Origin: Pseudomonas sp.
GTDB taxonomy: Bacteria; Pseudomonadota; Gammaproteobacteria; Pseudomonadales; Pseudomonadaceae
Assembly (NCBI GenBank): GCA_007713455.1
Contig: VMRT01000009.1
Coordinates: 124,001-188,000 of the forward strand
DNA: 64,000 bases
Direction of reading: 5' to 3'
In this document: positions 1 to 8,830 of the stretch, one piece after another
Layout: the number at the start of each line of letters is the position of its first letter
Numbering within the stretch: the first letter of the stretch is position 1
Made by a program: the position numbers and the translations under genes
The notes under the pieces: model-generated
Databases searched by the model: none
What the model was told of the DNA's origin: nothing
What the model saw: only the letters and a program-made list of their open reading frames with translations

Positions 1-253
1 CGTGGAGACCGTTAGCCCGCAACGCCTGTAGCAAAGCGCCTTTTCGGCCTTGTTCGTATGATTTACGCGAAGGATGAATCAGCAAAACGTCGCATGACGT
101 TGCTGGGATACGCCGACCTATGGACAAAAAGAAAGCCAACAGCCCCCTACCTGCCAACCGACAGCGCAGTCGCCAGGACGCCAATCGCCCCTTCCCGCGG
201 CGCAATGGTGCGCTGACTACGAAGTCACGCAGCTGGCGCAACGCCACGTTCAT
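1..253 (-). CDS. N-terminal part of an unrecognised LPS-cluster protein (partial, runs off the window)
   Basis: Read on the minus strand from an ATG at 253, the frame stays open for 84 codons to the window edge. It begins MNVALRQLRDFVVSAP and later contains CDVLLIHPSRKSYEQGRKGA. It starts 14 bases after the stop of the glycosyltransferase upstream, so it is very likely the next gene of the same LPS core operon. An in-frame GTG at 265 is an alternative start; neither start has a strong ribosome site. The N-terminus is rich in Arg and Leu. The stretch VLLIHPSRKSYEQGRKGALLQALRANGL would suit the first strand and helix of a glycosyltransferase, but that is a guess. Function is unknown; that it is a gene is fairly sure. 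Confidence 0.6.
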   Translation of the reverse strand, partial: MNVALRQLRDFVVSAPLRRGKGRLASWRLRCRLAGRGLLAFFLSIGRRIPATSCDVLLIHPSRKSYEQGRKGALLQALRANGLH

Positions 254-267
254 GGGAGGTCCCACGC

Positions 268-1185
268 TCAGTGTCTTCCGCTCAACCAAAGCCGCAACGC
301 TTTGCGGGTATAGGACATCTTGAAAATTACCCGCCAATCATTGCTGATCGCTTGCCGATACATTCCACGCGCCTCGGCAAACCGCCCTGCGCTCAAAAGC
401 CCACGAAACAGCGAAAGGCAACGCTGAGCCTTGAATGCTCTGCGTAACGACGACATGGCAGCAGGCACCCGCCCCTTGTTGAATATCTCCTCGACGACGG
501 CAAGCCCAACAGCACAATCCTGCTCGATGTCGTGCCTCATGCTGTCATCGTGCTTGTAGATCAGCGCCATGGGCGCGGCAAGCACCGTGCACTCAAAGTT
601 TGCGAGTGCTTGACTGAAGACCGGAATGTCCTCGGCATTTCTAAAGCTTTCGGGGTAGTTTCCGAGCCGAAAAACGTCGCGATGAATGGCGGACGCCCCG
701 TTGGCAAGGCCGATGGTCTTGTCCAATAGATATCCACGCAACCGTTCCAGCCGTTCATCAGGAAGCGCCGCTGGCAGATGTTCACGGCGCTTGCCATCGG
801 GCCAGACAGCCCAATGGCCGCCGATTACCATGCGTGTTTGCGGATGTTGCGCGAGGTGCTCACTCAACAACCTCAGGGCATCCGGCGCCAACTCGTCATC
901 GGCATCGAGAAACACCAGATACGTCCCTGTGGCCTCTACTATGCCGCGATTACGGACCGAGGAAAGCCCGCCGTTGGGCTTGCGGATAGCACGGAAAAGT
1001 CCAGCATGTTTGACTTGCAGATCGGCAAGTACCGCAGGTGTCTCGTCGGTCGAGCCGTCATCGATTACCAACAGCTCGCTACGCTCAGTTAACTGAGCGA
1101 TTACGGACTCGACCGCGCGAGGCAAAGTCTTCGCATAGTTGTAGGCTGGAATGACGATACTGATCAGCAAATCAGATGTGCTCAT
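268..1185 (-). CDS. Family 2 glycosyltransferase, LPS core cluster
   Basis: A 305-residue GT-A fold glycosyltransferase. The N-terminus ISIVIPAYNYAKTLPRAVESV, IDDGSTDET near residue 42 and the DxD-type metal and nucleotide-sugar motif FLDADDE near residue 93 are typical of GT2 enzymes. No membrane segment is seen, so it should act on the cytoplasmic face of the inner membrane, adding a sugar from a nucleotide donor to the LPS core or an associated glycan. The ATG at 1185 overlaps the 3' end of the carbamoyltransferase gene by 14 bases, so the two are co-transcribed and probably translationally coupled. Donor, acceptor and linkage cannot be read from the sequence. Family assignment is solid; the LPS role is inferred from context. 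Confidence 0.88.
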   Translation of the reverse strand: MSTSDLLISIVIPAYNYAKTLPRAVESVIAQLTERSELLVIDDGSTDETPAVLADLQVKHAGLFRAIRKPNGGLSSVRNRGIVEATGTYLVFLDADDELAPDALRLLSEHLAQHPQTRMVIGGHWAVWPDGKRREHLPAALPDERLERLRGYLLDKTIGLANGASAIHRDVFRLGNYPESFRNAEDIPVFSQALANFECTVLAAPMALIYKHDDSMRHDIEQDCAVGLAVVEEIFNKGRVPAAMSSLRRAFKAQRCLSLFRGLLSAGRFAEARGMYRQAISNDWRVIFKMSYTRKALRLWLSGRH

Positions 1186-2926
1186 ACCAACCCTTGCCTT
1201 CCTTGACCACGAGGATGTCCTCCATGATCAGGTATTGCAGATCCGAGCCGTAGAACATATTCAGCGCATCGGTTGGCGAGCAGATCATCGGCTCGCCGCG
1301 GCGGTTCAGCGAGGTGTTCAACGACACGCCGTTGCCGGTCAGCTTTTCCAGCTCCAGCATCAGGTCGTACCAGCGCGGATTATGCCGACGCTCAAGAACC
1401 TGGGCGCGCGAAGTGCCGTCTTCGTGGACCACTTCGCCGACCCGCTCCTTCCAGCCTTCATTCACTTCGAAGGTGAAGGTCATGAACGGGCTAGGATGGT
1501 CGACCTTCAGCATCTGCGGAGCAACGGTATCGAGCATGGACGGGCAGAAGGGTCTCCAGCGCTCGCGGAACTTGATCTGCTCGTTGATGCGATCGGCCAC
1601 GCCGGGCACGCTCGGACAGCCAATGATCGAGCGGCCGCCAAGGGCACGCGGGCCGAACTCCATGCGCCCCTGAAACCAAGCCACGGGGTTGCCATCGACC
1701 ATAATCCTGGCGATGCGCTCGGGCGTGTTGGCGATCTGCTTGAACACCGGCTTGTTTGGATGCTTGGCACAGGCAGCGATGACGTCTTCGTTGGAATAAG
1801 ACGGGCCGAGATAGACGTGCTCCATCTTCTCCACCGGCACGCCGCGCTGCACCGAGACATAGGCCGCAGCACCAACCGCGGTACCAGCGTCACCGGAGGC
1901 CGGCTGAACGAACAGCTCCTTGACGTCGTCACGGGCGATGATCTTCTGGTTGAGCTTCACGTTCAGCGCGCAACCGCCGGCGAAGGCAATCTTGCCAGTC
2001 TCGCGGATGATGTCGCCCAGGTAGTAGTCCATCATCTGCAGGGCAAGCTTTTCGAACAGCGCCTGCATGGCGGCCGCGTAATGGATGTAGGGGTCGTCGG
2101 CGATGTCACCTTCCCGCTTGGGGCCCAGCCATTCGATCAGCTTCGGCGAGAAGTAGTAGCCCTTGCCCTTCTCCTTGTAGCGACGAAAGCCGATGACGTT
2201 GGCGTAATCGGTGTTGATGGTCAGCTCGCCGTTCTCAAACGTCGCCAGGCGGGAAAAATCATACTTGGCGGCGTCGCCGTAGGGCGCCATGCCCATCACC
2301 TTGAATTCGCCATCGAGCATCTCGAAACCGAGGTACTCGGTGATCGCTCCGTACAGTCCGCCTAAGGAATCCGGGTCGTAGAACTCTTTGATCTTGTGAA
2401 TCTTGCCGTTCTCGCCCCAGCCGAAGAACGTGGTGGCGTACTCACCCTTACCGTCGATGCCGAGAATGGCGGTCTTCTCGGTGAATCCCGAGCAATGGTA
2501 GGCGCTGGAGGCGTGGGCCAGATGATGCTCAACCGGCTGCAGCTTGACCTTCTTCAAGTCGAAGCCGAGCTGCTGGAGGCACCACTCAATGCGCTTCTTG
2601 TACCGGTAGTAGCGGCGGTTGCCCATGAGAATGGCATCCAGCGCACGATCCGGCGCGTACCAGTAGCGCTTGGCATAGTGCCAGCGGGCCTTCTCGAAGA
2701 TGCTGATGGGTGCGAACGGAATCGCCACTACGTCGACGTCCGCCGGTTTGATGCCGGCCTGCTCAAGGCAGAATTTGGCGGATTCGTACGGCATGCGGTT
2801 CTTGGCATGCTTGTCACGCACAAAGCGCTCTTCTTCAACGGCGGCAATCAGCTTCCCGTCAATGTAAAGGGCGGCGGAAGGATCATGACTGAGGGCGCCG
2901 GAAAGGCCGAGAATCGTCAATGCCAC
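1172..2926 (-). CDS. NodU/CmcH-type carbamoyltransferase of the LPS core cluster
   Basis: 584 residues, usual length for the family. It starts with a GTG codon preceded by AAGAGG. The N-terminal half has the ASKHA-like metal-binding signature VEHHLAHASSAYH near residue 137, and the C-terminal half has the YrdC-like/NodU_C part with FQGRMEFGPRALGGRSI near residue 415. Family members transfer carbamoyl from carbamoyl phosphate through carbamoyl-adenylate to a sugar hydroxyl. In P. aeruginosa the gene at this place (PA5005, which I recall as wapO) is linked to 7-O-carbamoylation of inner-core heptose II; the same job here is inferred from position. It lies 12 bases downstream of the two-domain kinase gene and overlaps the next glycosyltransferase. 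Confidence 0.9.
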   Translation of the reverse strand: MALTILGLSGALSHDPSAALYIDGKLIAAVEEERFVRDKHAKNRMPYESAKFCLEQAGIKPADVDVVAIPFAPISIFEKARWHYAKRYWYAPDRALDAILMGNRRYYRYKKRIEWCLQQLGFDLKKVKLQPVEHHLAHASSAYHCSGFTEKTAILGIDGKGEYATTFFGWGENGKIHKIKEFYDPDSLGGLYGAITEYLGFEMLDGEFKVMGMAPYGDAAKYDFSRLATFENGELTINTDYANVIGFRRYKEKGKGYYFSPKLIEWLGPKREGDIADDPYIHYAAAMQALFEKLALQMMDYYLGDIIRETGKIAFAGGCALNVKLNQKIIARDDVKELFVQPASGDAGTAVGAAAYVSVQRGVPVEKMEHVYLGPSYSNEDVIAACAKHPNKPVFKQIANTPERIARIMVDGNPVAWFQGRMEFGPRALGGRSIIGCPSVPGVADRINEQIKFRERWRPFCPSMLDTVAPQMLKVDHPSPFMTFTFEVNEGWKERVGEVVHEDGTSRAQVLERRHNPRWYDLMLELEKLTGNGVSLNTSLNRRGEPMICSPTDALNMFYGSDLQYLIMEDILVVKEGKGWYEHI

Positions 2927-2938
2927 GGGTATTGCCTC

Positions 2939-4384
2939 TTAATCTTCGATGCTGGTGCCGGGCACCGCGGGTAAACGTTGGTCAAGCAGCCGGTACAGGG
3001 CGCTGTCGGTCGGCCAGTTGCGCAGGAACCGCGCGCGGTCCTTGGCATATGCCCGGGCAAAGCTGGCATCGCTGCCATGTTGTTGCACGGCATCCAGGTC
3101 GATCAGCGACCAGCGGTCATCCTCCCAGAACAGGTTGTGCCCCTTGAGATCGCCGTGACTGATGCGCTCGCGAATCAGTGCTGCGAACAGCCGGTCCAGG
3201 GCGACCAGCTCTTCCTCTGGAGGACAGCCACCCAGGTACGGCTGAAAACGCGCAATTATATCTTCTCCGCGCAGCAATTCGGTAATCAGCCACGCCGGCC
3301 CACGCATCCACAGCCAGCGGCGCTCGATGACGGCTAGCAAACGTGGAGTAGCGATCCCGAGAAAGTCGAGGCGATTGCCTTCAACCCAACTATGCCAGGC
3401 GCGACTAGGGCGCCAGAAGCGCTTGAGCCAATGCAGCGGATTCTTGATGTTGTACCGTTTGATCAGCAGTGGCCGGTCGTCCAGCTCGCATTGCGCAACG
3501 GTGGCTGCGCCACCGGTCTTGTACAGCCGCCCCCGGGAAACGAAAGCGTCCGGATCAGCCAGTACCGGCTGCAAGGCAGGCGCCTCGTCACGCCGAACCG
3601 CTTGCGCGCCGAACGGGCCAATGTGCGCGCTGAAGAGGCTGCAATTGCGCGCCACCTTTTTCAGGTAGTCGTTCAGGCGCCAGGCGCGCGTCCTGCGGAT
3701 TTCCTTCAGCAGCGCTTCCAGCGGCAACGCATGCTCGCTGTTGGCGAGCAGATAGTGCACCAGCAGTTCTTCTATGAACGGCTCGATCTCTGCCGGTAGC
3801 TGGGCGAAGAAAACGCCGAGGTTCTCCAGCACCCGCTCGCGCGACAACGGCTGCCCGGGCGTCTCTGCCTTTACGCCGCCGCCGTCGACCACATAGAGCT
3901 GCCCGGCGGCTCTCAGCAGGTTGTCCAAATGCAGATCCGCCTGCCAAAGGCCTTGCGCATGCATCCTGGCGATCAGTTCAAGCGCCTCGCCGAGCACGTC
4001 GCGCTGGGCATCCGACAGGCCAGGTTCCGCCTCAACGGAGCACCAGACTTCCCACAGGCTTTCGCAGGAATCGAGCCAGTCGAACAGCAGCCAGCCGCCC
4101 TCGCCCTCCCGCCAATCCTGAGCAACCAGGGCAGGTGTTGGCAGCTGCTGATCCGCGAGCAGCTGTGCGCCAGCCACCTCGCGCCGATGGTGACGCTGCG
4201 CCTTGCCACCCACCATAAGCTTGGCCAGTACCTGGCGACCGTTCCAAAGCGCGCGGCCGACATAGCGCTGCCCGGGCAGGATGCGCAGCCAAAGATCGAC
4301 ATGCAGACTCGCCCCATCCGGTAACTCGACTTGCAACGGGCAGGCAGGCTCTCGCCCGGCTCCGGCCAGCTCGACCAACCTCAT
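2939..4384 (-). CDS. Two-domain LPS-kinase-like protein (InaA/WaaP superfamily)
   Basis: 481 residues from the ATG at 4384, which shares one base with the stop of the upstream gene (TAATG). A longer reading to 4432 would only overlap that gene further. Two protein-kinase-like halves are visible. The first carries RMHAQGLWQADLHLDNLL with the catalytic-loop pattern D-x4-N near residue 160. The second carries RERISHGDLKGHNLFWEDDRWSLIDLDAV near residue 420, with HGDLKxxN and the metal-binding D of the DLD motif. Such proteins phosphorylate sugars of the LPS inner core or assist doing so. The P. aeruginosa counterpart by position is PA5006, of unproven function. The first half looks less canonical and may be regulatory. 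Confidence 0.85.
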   Translation of the reverse strand: MRLVELAGAGREPACPLQVELPDGASLHVDLWLRILPGQRYVGRALWNGRQVLAKLMVGGKAQRHHRREVAGAQLLADQQLPTPALVAQDWREGEGGWLLFDWLDSCESLWEVWCSVEAEPGLSDAQRDVLGEALELIARMHAQGLWQADLHLDNLLRAAGQLYVVDGGGVKAETPGQPLSRERVLENLGVFFAQLPAEIEPFIEELLVHYLLANSEHALPLEALLKEIRRTRAWRLNDYLKKVARNCSLFSAHIGPFGAQAVRRDEAPALQPVLADPDAFVSRGRLYKTGGAATVAQCELDDRPLLIKRYNIKNPLHWLKRFWRPSRAWHSWVEGNRLDFLGIATPRLLAVIERRWLWMRGPAWLITELLRGEDIIARFQPYLGGCPPEEELVALDRLFAALIRERISHGDLKGHNLFWEDDRWSLIDLDAVQQHGSDASFARAYAKDRARFLRNWPTDSALYRLLDQRLPAVPGTSIED

Positions 4385-5127
4385 TAACGGGCCTCCTTGG
4401 CTTCGCGCCGCTGATGCAGCTGCCGCAGCCATGGCTCGACCAGGCGAGAGTCGTCCAGATAGGCCTCCAGCAAATGCCGCACGCCTTGCTTACCGATAAC
4501 GCTTGCACGCCGCACGAGCGGTTCCAGATCCTTGACCCGGTCGCGCCGCCCCAACAATAGAGGGCGGGTTTTCTCCAGATCGATCAGGCAGGCCTGCCAA
4601 CAACCGCCCTGCTCACGCAGGAAGATGTGCTTGGGATAGAAGCAGCTATGCATCTGTCCGGCCTGATGCAACGTACGCGCCAATCCGCCGACTGCAACGA
4701 GGATCGCTTGGTGATTTGATTCGCCAAGCTCCGGCCATCGCTTCAGCAATTCGTCCAAATCCATCCATCCATCCAGCGCACGCGTCAGCAGAACAGCGCG
4801 CCGTTCGCCGCCGACCTTGCGCTGCCCGAAGAAGCTGGCCTGCAGCGCCGGCACGCCAAGCCGCGCATAACGACGGATATTGCGAAACTCCCGGGCGAAG
4901 GTTGGCTCGCCAAAGGGGTGCGCCAGTGTGCGAGTCAGATGATCGCTCTGCCGCTTGAGGTAGAACGCCGAGTCATCGAGCTCGAGCCGGAAGACACTGC
5001 TCCAGCCACCGCGCTCGACATTGGGCTCATCCACAGCAGTCAGCTGCACCGACCAGAGTGCATCAAAACCCGCCAGACCATGTCTCTCGAGCGCCGCCCG
5101 ATCAGCCTGCGCAATGAAGTCCTTCAT
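4384..5127 (-). CDS. wapQ: LPS-kinase-like protein, WapQ position
   Basis: 247 residues from the ATG at 5127, which overlaps the upstream stop as ATGA. The 84 residues that could be added upstream are low-complexity read-through of the neighbouring gene and were dropped. The kinase fold is suggested by SSVFRLELDDSAFYLKRQ (glycine-loop region and putative ATP-binding Lys), LTRALDG (hinge), MHSCFYPKHIFL (degenerate catalytic loop where HxD is expected) and CLIDLEKTRP (DFG-equivalent). The catalytic loop reads HSCFYPKHIF, close to the YPKHIFL form of other Pseudomonas inner-core kinases. It is the third in a row of four kinase-like genes. Symbol given by order relative to waaP; the substrate is not known from sequence. 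Confidence 0.8.
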   Translation of the reverse strand: MKDFIAQADRAALERHGLAGFDALWSVQLTAVDEPNVERGGWSSVFRLELDDSAFYLKRQSDHLTRTLAHPFGEPTFAREFRNIRRYARLGVPALQASFFGQRKVGGERRAVLLTRALDGWMDLDELLKRWPELGESNHQAILVAVGGLARTLHQAGQMHSCFYPKHIFLREQGGCWQACLIDLEKTRPLLLGRRDRVKDLEPLVRRASVIGKQGVRHLLEAYLDDSRLVEPWLRQLHQRREAKEAR

Positions 5128-5858
5128 TCCCGCCCCTGGAAATAATTCAGAATCTGCCGAATGCGCGACTTGTCCTTGTCTACCAGCCGCTTGCGCTGGC
5201 AGTACTGCAGATAGAACCGCAGGCGCTGGGTTCGGCTGAGCTGGTACTTGGCGACCTTGTCCAGACAGGCCAGGTCCTTGACGATACGCCGCTGCAGGAA
5301 CGGTCCCCGCCAGAACGCACCGGTCGGACAGTCGATCAGATAAAGACGACGCTGCGGATCGACCAGCAGATTGCGCCATTTGAGATCGTTGTGAGCAAAG
5401 CCCCGGTCGTGCATCGCCCGAGTAGAGCGAGCAAGCTGCAGGCTGACCTCTTGCACCCAGCGCGGATCGCGGAGGCGAGCATCATGTGTAGTGGCGAGCA
5501 TGGCCAGATCATCGGTCTGCTCCAGCTCGCGGGTGATCAATGCGCCGCGTAAACACGCACCACCACGACGCTCCAGACCGTAAGCCACGATTGGAGCAGT
5601 GGGGATGCCCCAACGTCGAAACAGCATAAGATTCTGCCATTCCGCCTTGACCCGCGGCCGGCCGACAAATCGACGCAAACCCTTGCCTGCCCCGGAGTAA
5701 CGCTTTACGTAATAGCGAACACCGTTGCGCTCGATACGAATGACCTCCGACAGCAGGTCCTGGGTCAGCCGCTCGCCTGTCAACGCGAATACGCTCGCGA
5801 GGGTGCCGAAATCCGCACTCAGATCGGCATAGGCCGGGTCCAGTGTCCAGCCGGCCAT
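5124..5858 (-). CDS. wapP: LPS-kinase-like protein, WapP position
   Basis: 244 residues from the ATG at 5858 (one-base overlap TAATG with waaP). It has RYYVKRYSGAGKGLRRF with the putative ATP-binding Lys, LITRELEQ as the hinge, and a clear catalytic loop MHDRGFAHNDLKWRNLLVD with HxDLKxxN, followed by YLIDCPTGAF as the metal-binding segment. All key kinase residues are therefore present, unlike in the next gene. A role in inner-core heptose phosphorylation next to WaaP is expected from family and context. Start chosen because it sits exactly at the end of waaP; upstream extension would run inside waaP. Confidence 0.83.
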   Translation of the reverse strand: MAGWTLDPAYADLSADFGTLASVFALTGERLTQDLLSEVIRIERNGVRYYVKRYSGAGKGLRRFVGRPRVKAEWQNLMLFRRWGIPTAPIVAYGLERRGGACLRGALITRELEQTDDLAMLATTHDARLRDPRWVQEVSLQLARSTRAMHDRGFAHNDLKWRNLLVDPQRRLYLIDCPTGAFWRGPFLQRRIVKDLACLDKVAKYQLSRTQRLRFYLQYCQRKRLVDKDKSRIRQILNYFQGRE

Positions 5859-6664
5859 TACAGCGCATCCCCATAGCGCAGCTTGCGCGCCTGCAGCCTT
5901 TCGGCCTTGCGCTGCAACCATGCCAGCAGCGAAGACTCGTCACGCAGAATCTCCCGCAGCGGACGCTGAAAGTAATCGCGCAGGAAGCGCAGCTTGTCAC
6001 CACGGGTCAAGCCGATCTCGAGCGCCGAGAAGTACAACCCGGCCAGATCCTTATCGCGCCAGCGCCGAGGCGTCCGGGGGCGGGTCTGCGCGCGGTGCAG
6101 GTCGATCAGCGACAGGCGGAAATCACTTGCTGTCACCGGTTTGTCGGTATGCAGCAGAAAGTGGCAGATGTAGAAATCGCGATGATTGACGCCGGCGCGA
6201 TGCATGGTGCCAGCCATGCGGGCGACTTCGGCGATAAGGGCGTGCTTGAGCGCCGGTGCGGGTAGCTGTTCCAGCCAGTTGGCCGTGAAGTCCTCGAGGC
6301 TGACGGTCGGGGCCAGTTCTTCGGTGATGATGAACGAATGCTGGCTGGCCGGATTGGCTCCGCGTTCACCGTAAGCCACCGCGGTCATGGTCGGCACGCC
6401 AACTTCGTGCAGCCGCTGGATCGCTCGCCATTCCTGGCCCGCACCAAGGACGGGCGCCTTTGCCGTAAGCAGGTTCTTGGCGATTTCCGCCCAACCGATG
6501 CCACGGTGGATCTTGACGAAGTAACCCTGCCCGTCGACTTCGGTACGCAGCGTGCGTCGCCCCTCCAGCTCGCGGTACACCTGCCCGTCGAGACGCTCGA
6601 CTTCGACGAACGGGTCCTCGCCGTGCCAGAGGCTTTTGAACGGCTCCAATAGCATCAGGCGCAT
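5858..6664 (-). CDS. waaP: LPS core heptose I kinase WaaP (RfaP)
   Basis: 268 residues, the length I recall for P. aeruginosa WaaP. It phosphorylates heptose I of the LPS inner core on the cytoplasmic side. Phosphates at this place bind divalent cations and hold the outer membrane together; the gene is essential in P. aeruginosa. Visible features are GYFVKIHRGIGWAEI with Lys51 as likely ATP-binding residue, ITEEL (hinge, about 114), and HRAGVNHRDFYICHFLL with catalytic HRD at residues 161-163, then SLIDLHRAQ as the metal-binding segment. It lies 43 bases after waaG, the largest gap in this part of the operon, and is followed by overlapping wapP. Confidence 0.95.
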   Translation of the reverse strand: MRLMLLEPFKSLWHGEDPFVEVERLDGQVYRELEGRRTLRTEVDGQGYFVKIHRGIGWAEIAKNLLTAKAPVLGAGQEWRAIQRLHEVGVPTMTAVAYGERGANPASQHSFIITEELAPTVSLEDFTANWLEQLPAPALKHALIAEVARMAGTMHRAGVNHRDFYICHFLLHTDKPVTASDFRLSLIDLHRAQTRPRTPRRWRDKDLAGLYFSALEIGLTRGDKLRFLRDYFQRPLREILRDESSLLAWLQRKAERLQARKLRYGDAL

Positions 6665-6707
6665 GGAGCCTCCGCTAATCGGCAGGGCGCTGACCGAGCT
6701 GTAGCGC

Positions 6708-7829
6708 TCATGCGCTTGCCCCGAGAATCACGTCTGCCGCCTTCTGCGGCATCGAATAAAGGTCCGCCGTGTCGGCGAACGTCAGCGCATTGCGACTCCA
6801 GACCGCGCGTTGCTGATCATCGGCCAGCATCTGCGCCAGCATCTGGTCGAGCACGTGCTGCTCGAAGGGGCTGGGCACCACGCGACCGCAGTCGGCGTCG
6901 GTAATGTAGTGCGCATAGCCACATACATCGGTGACCAGCACCGGCAGCCCGGCGACCAGAGCCTCCAGCAGCACGGTACCGGTGTTCTCGTTGTAGGCTG
7001 GATGGATCAGCAGATCGGCGCCCAGCAGAAAACGCGGGATATCGCTGCGCCCCTTGAGGAATTCGACCATGCCGGAAACGCCCAGCGTCTTGGCCTGCAG
7101 CTTGAACGGCTTGGGATCGTCCTGGCCGATCACCAGCAGCCGGGTGCGCTGACTCAGTTCGCGCGGCAATGCGGCAAGCGCCTTGAGGCTGCGGTCCAGA
7201 CCCTTGGTCTTGAAACCGGAACCGATCTGTACCAGCAACAGCTCCTCGGGCCGCACCTCGAATTCCTCCCGAAACTCGGCACGGATCTGCGCAGCATTGG
7301 CCGGCGCGCGGCGATCCTGGGCGATGCCCGGCGGCAATAGGTGAAAGCGTTCGGCGGGCGTGCCGTAGTGTTTGACGAACAGCGGCTGCTGCACCTCGGA
7401 GATCATCAGGATTTCGGTCTTCGCCTCGGGCGCAAACACCGCGCGCTCGTACTCGGCGAAGTGCTTGTAGCGACCCCAGCGGCGGTAGATCGGATTGCGC
7501 AGGGTCTGCGCCTTGTCCTCGAAGCAGGGGTCGGCGGCGTAATACACGTCGAGTCCCGGCATCTTGTTGAAGCCGATCACCCGGTCCACCGGCCGCCGCG
7601 CCAGATCGGCCTCGACCCAGGCGGTGAAGCGCTCGTTGCGGGTGTGGTTGAACAGCGCCTTGACCGGCGCGATCAGCACCTCGAAGCCTTCGGGCACGTC
7701 ACCTTCCCAGATCATCGCGTAGACGCGGATCGCGTGGCCGCGACGCTGGCATTCGAGGGCAATGCGCATGAAATCGCGCTGCAGCCCGCCAAAGGGAAAG
7801 TACTTGTAGAGAATGAAGGCCAGTTGCAT
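6708..7829 (-). CDS. waaG: LPS core glycosyltransferase WaaG (RfaG), GT4
   Basis: 373 residues with GT-B fold. It transfers the first outer-core hexose to heptose II of the inner core (alpha-1,3-glucosyltransferase in E. coli; in P. aeruginosa the acceptor-linked sugar is a galactosamine). N-terminal MQLAFILYKYFPFGGLQRDFMRIALEC matches WaaG; GSGFKTKGLDRSLKALAAL (near 208) and HPAYNENTGTVLLEALVAGLPVLVTDVCGY (near 285) hold the E-x7-E nucleotide-sugar-binding pattern of GT4. ATG at 7829 shares one base with the waaC stop (TGATG). Which sugar nucleotide it uses here cannot be told. Confidence 0.94.
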   Translation of the reverse strand: MQLAFILYKYFPFGGLQRDFMRIALECQRRGHAIRVYAMIWEGDVPEGFEVLIAPVKALFNHTRNERFTAWVEADLARRPVDRVIGFNKMPGLDVYYAADPCFEDKAQTLRNPIYRRWGRYKHFAEYERAVFAPEAKTEILMISEVQQPLFVKHYGTPAERFHLLPPGIAQDRRAPANAAQIRAEFREEFEVRPEELLLVQIGSGFKTKGLDRSLKALAALPRELSQRTRLLVIGQDDPKPFKLQAKTLGVSGMVEFLKGRSDIPRFLLGADLLIHPAYNENTGTVLLEALVAGLPVLVTDVCGYAHYITDADCGRVVPSPFEQHVLDQMLAQMLADDQQRAVWSRNALTFADTADLYSMPQKAADVILGASA

Positions 7830-8830
7830 CAGACGGACTCCGGGGCCCGCAGCAGGGCTTTCAGTTCGGTGACGACGCGCTCAGGGCGCAGATCGTCGAA
7901 ACAGGGCTTGTGACGATCACCGCGACCGGCGTTCGGCCCGCCGGCGCACAGGTGCACCTGCGAGCGCCCATAGGCGCCGACCCGCCCGGGCAGGGTCGGA
8001 CCATAAAGCGAAATGCTCGGCACATCCAGCGCCGCGGCCAGATGGCCGAGGCCGGTATCCACTGCGACGCAAGCCCGCGCACCAGCGATGACCCGTGCAA
8101 CGCCGGCCAGATTCAGCTTGGGCAGCACCGCTGCGTTGGCCACGCCGCTGACGATACGCTCGGCGCGCGCCTTCTCTTCGGCATTGCCCCATGGCAGGCG
8201 GATCGCCCAGCCGAAATCGCTCATGCGTTCGGCCAGTTCGCGCCAGTAGGTTTCCGGCCAGTGCTTGCTCGGCCAAGTGGTGCCGTGCAGAAACAGCAGA
8301 TACGGCTGATCGCTGGGCGCGGCCATCTGCTCGCGATTCAGGCCGTAGTCGGCAACATCCTGCGGCAGCGGGTAACCGAGCGCCTGAGCGAACAGCTGAC
8401 GCACCCGCTCCAGCGCATGCTGCTCGCGCGGCACGGCATAGCACCGATCATAGAAGCGTGTCGCCAGCGGCTCGCGGGCCGAATCGTGGTCCAACCCGGC
8501 GACCGGCGCCTTGACGTAGCGGGTCAGCCAGGCGCTCTTGAGCAAGCCCTGGGCGTCGATCACCAGGTCGTAACGACCTTCGCGCAGACGAGCCTTGAAG
8601 CGGCGCCACTCGCCGCTGCGCAGGGTATCGATCGGATGTTTGCGCCAGCGACGAATCGCCACCGGAATCACCTGCGCCACCGCTGGATGCCAGGCCGGGA
8701 TCTCGGCGAAGCCCTCCTCCACGACCCAGTCGAACTGGATGCCAGGCAGCGCCCGCTGCGCATCGGTTAGAGCCGGCAGGGTATGCACGACATCGCCCAA
8801 CGACGAGGTCTTGACCAGCAGGACCTTCAA
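7829..8830 (-). CDS. waaC: LPS heptosyltransferase I WaaC (RfaC)
   Basis: 333 residues, GT9 family. It adds the first L-glycero-D-manno-heptose to Kdo2-lipid A from ADP-heptose. N-terminal MKVLLVKTSSLGDVVHTLPALTDAQ is the classic WaaC opening; LFLHGTTWPSKHWPETYWREL near residue 185 and VAVDTGLGHLAAALDVPSISLYGPT near 255 are the ADP-heptose-binding segments. The start is a TTG that follows the waaF stop with no base between them (TGATTG), so translation should be re-initiated from waaF. The ATG-type alternatives lie too far inside the conserved N-terminus. Downstream it overlaps waaG by one base. Confidence 0.95.
   Translation of the reverse strand: MKVLLVKTSSLGDVVHTLPALTDAQRALPGIQFDWVVEEGFAEIPAWHPAVAQVIPVAIRRWRKHPIDTLRSGEWRRFKARLREGRYDLVIDAQGLLKSAWLTRYVKAPVAGLDHDSAREPLATRFYDRCYAVPREQHALERVRQLFAQALGYPLPQDVADYGLNREQMAAPSDQPYLLFLHGTTWPSKHWPETYWRELAERMSDFGWAIRLPWGNAEEKARAERIVSGVANAAVLPKLNLAGVARVIAGARACVAVDTGLGHLAAALDVPSISLYGPTLPGRVGAYGRSQVHLCAGGPNAGRGDRHKPCFDDLRPERVVTELKALLRAPESV

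Noticed and set aside
120..323. 67-codon plus-strand frame at the window start
   Set aside because: Antisense to the better-supported partial minus-strand gene and the glycosyltransferase end.
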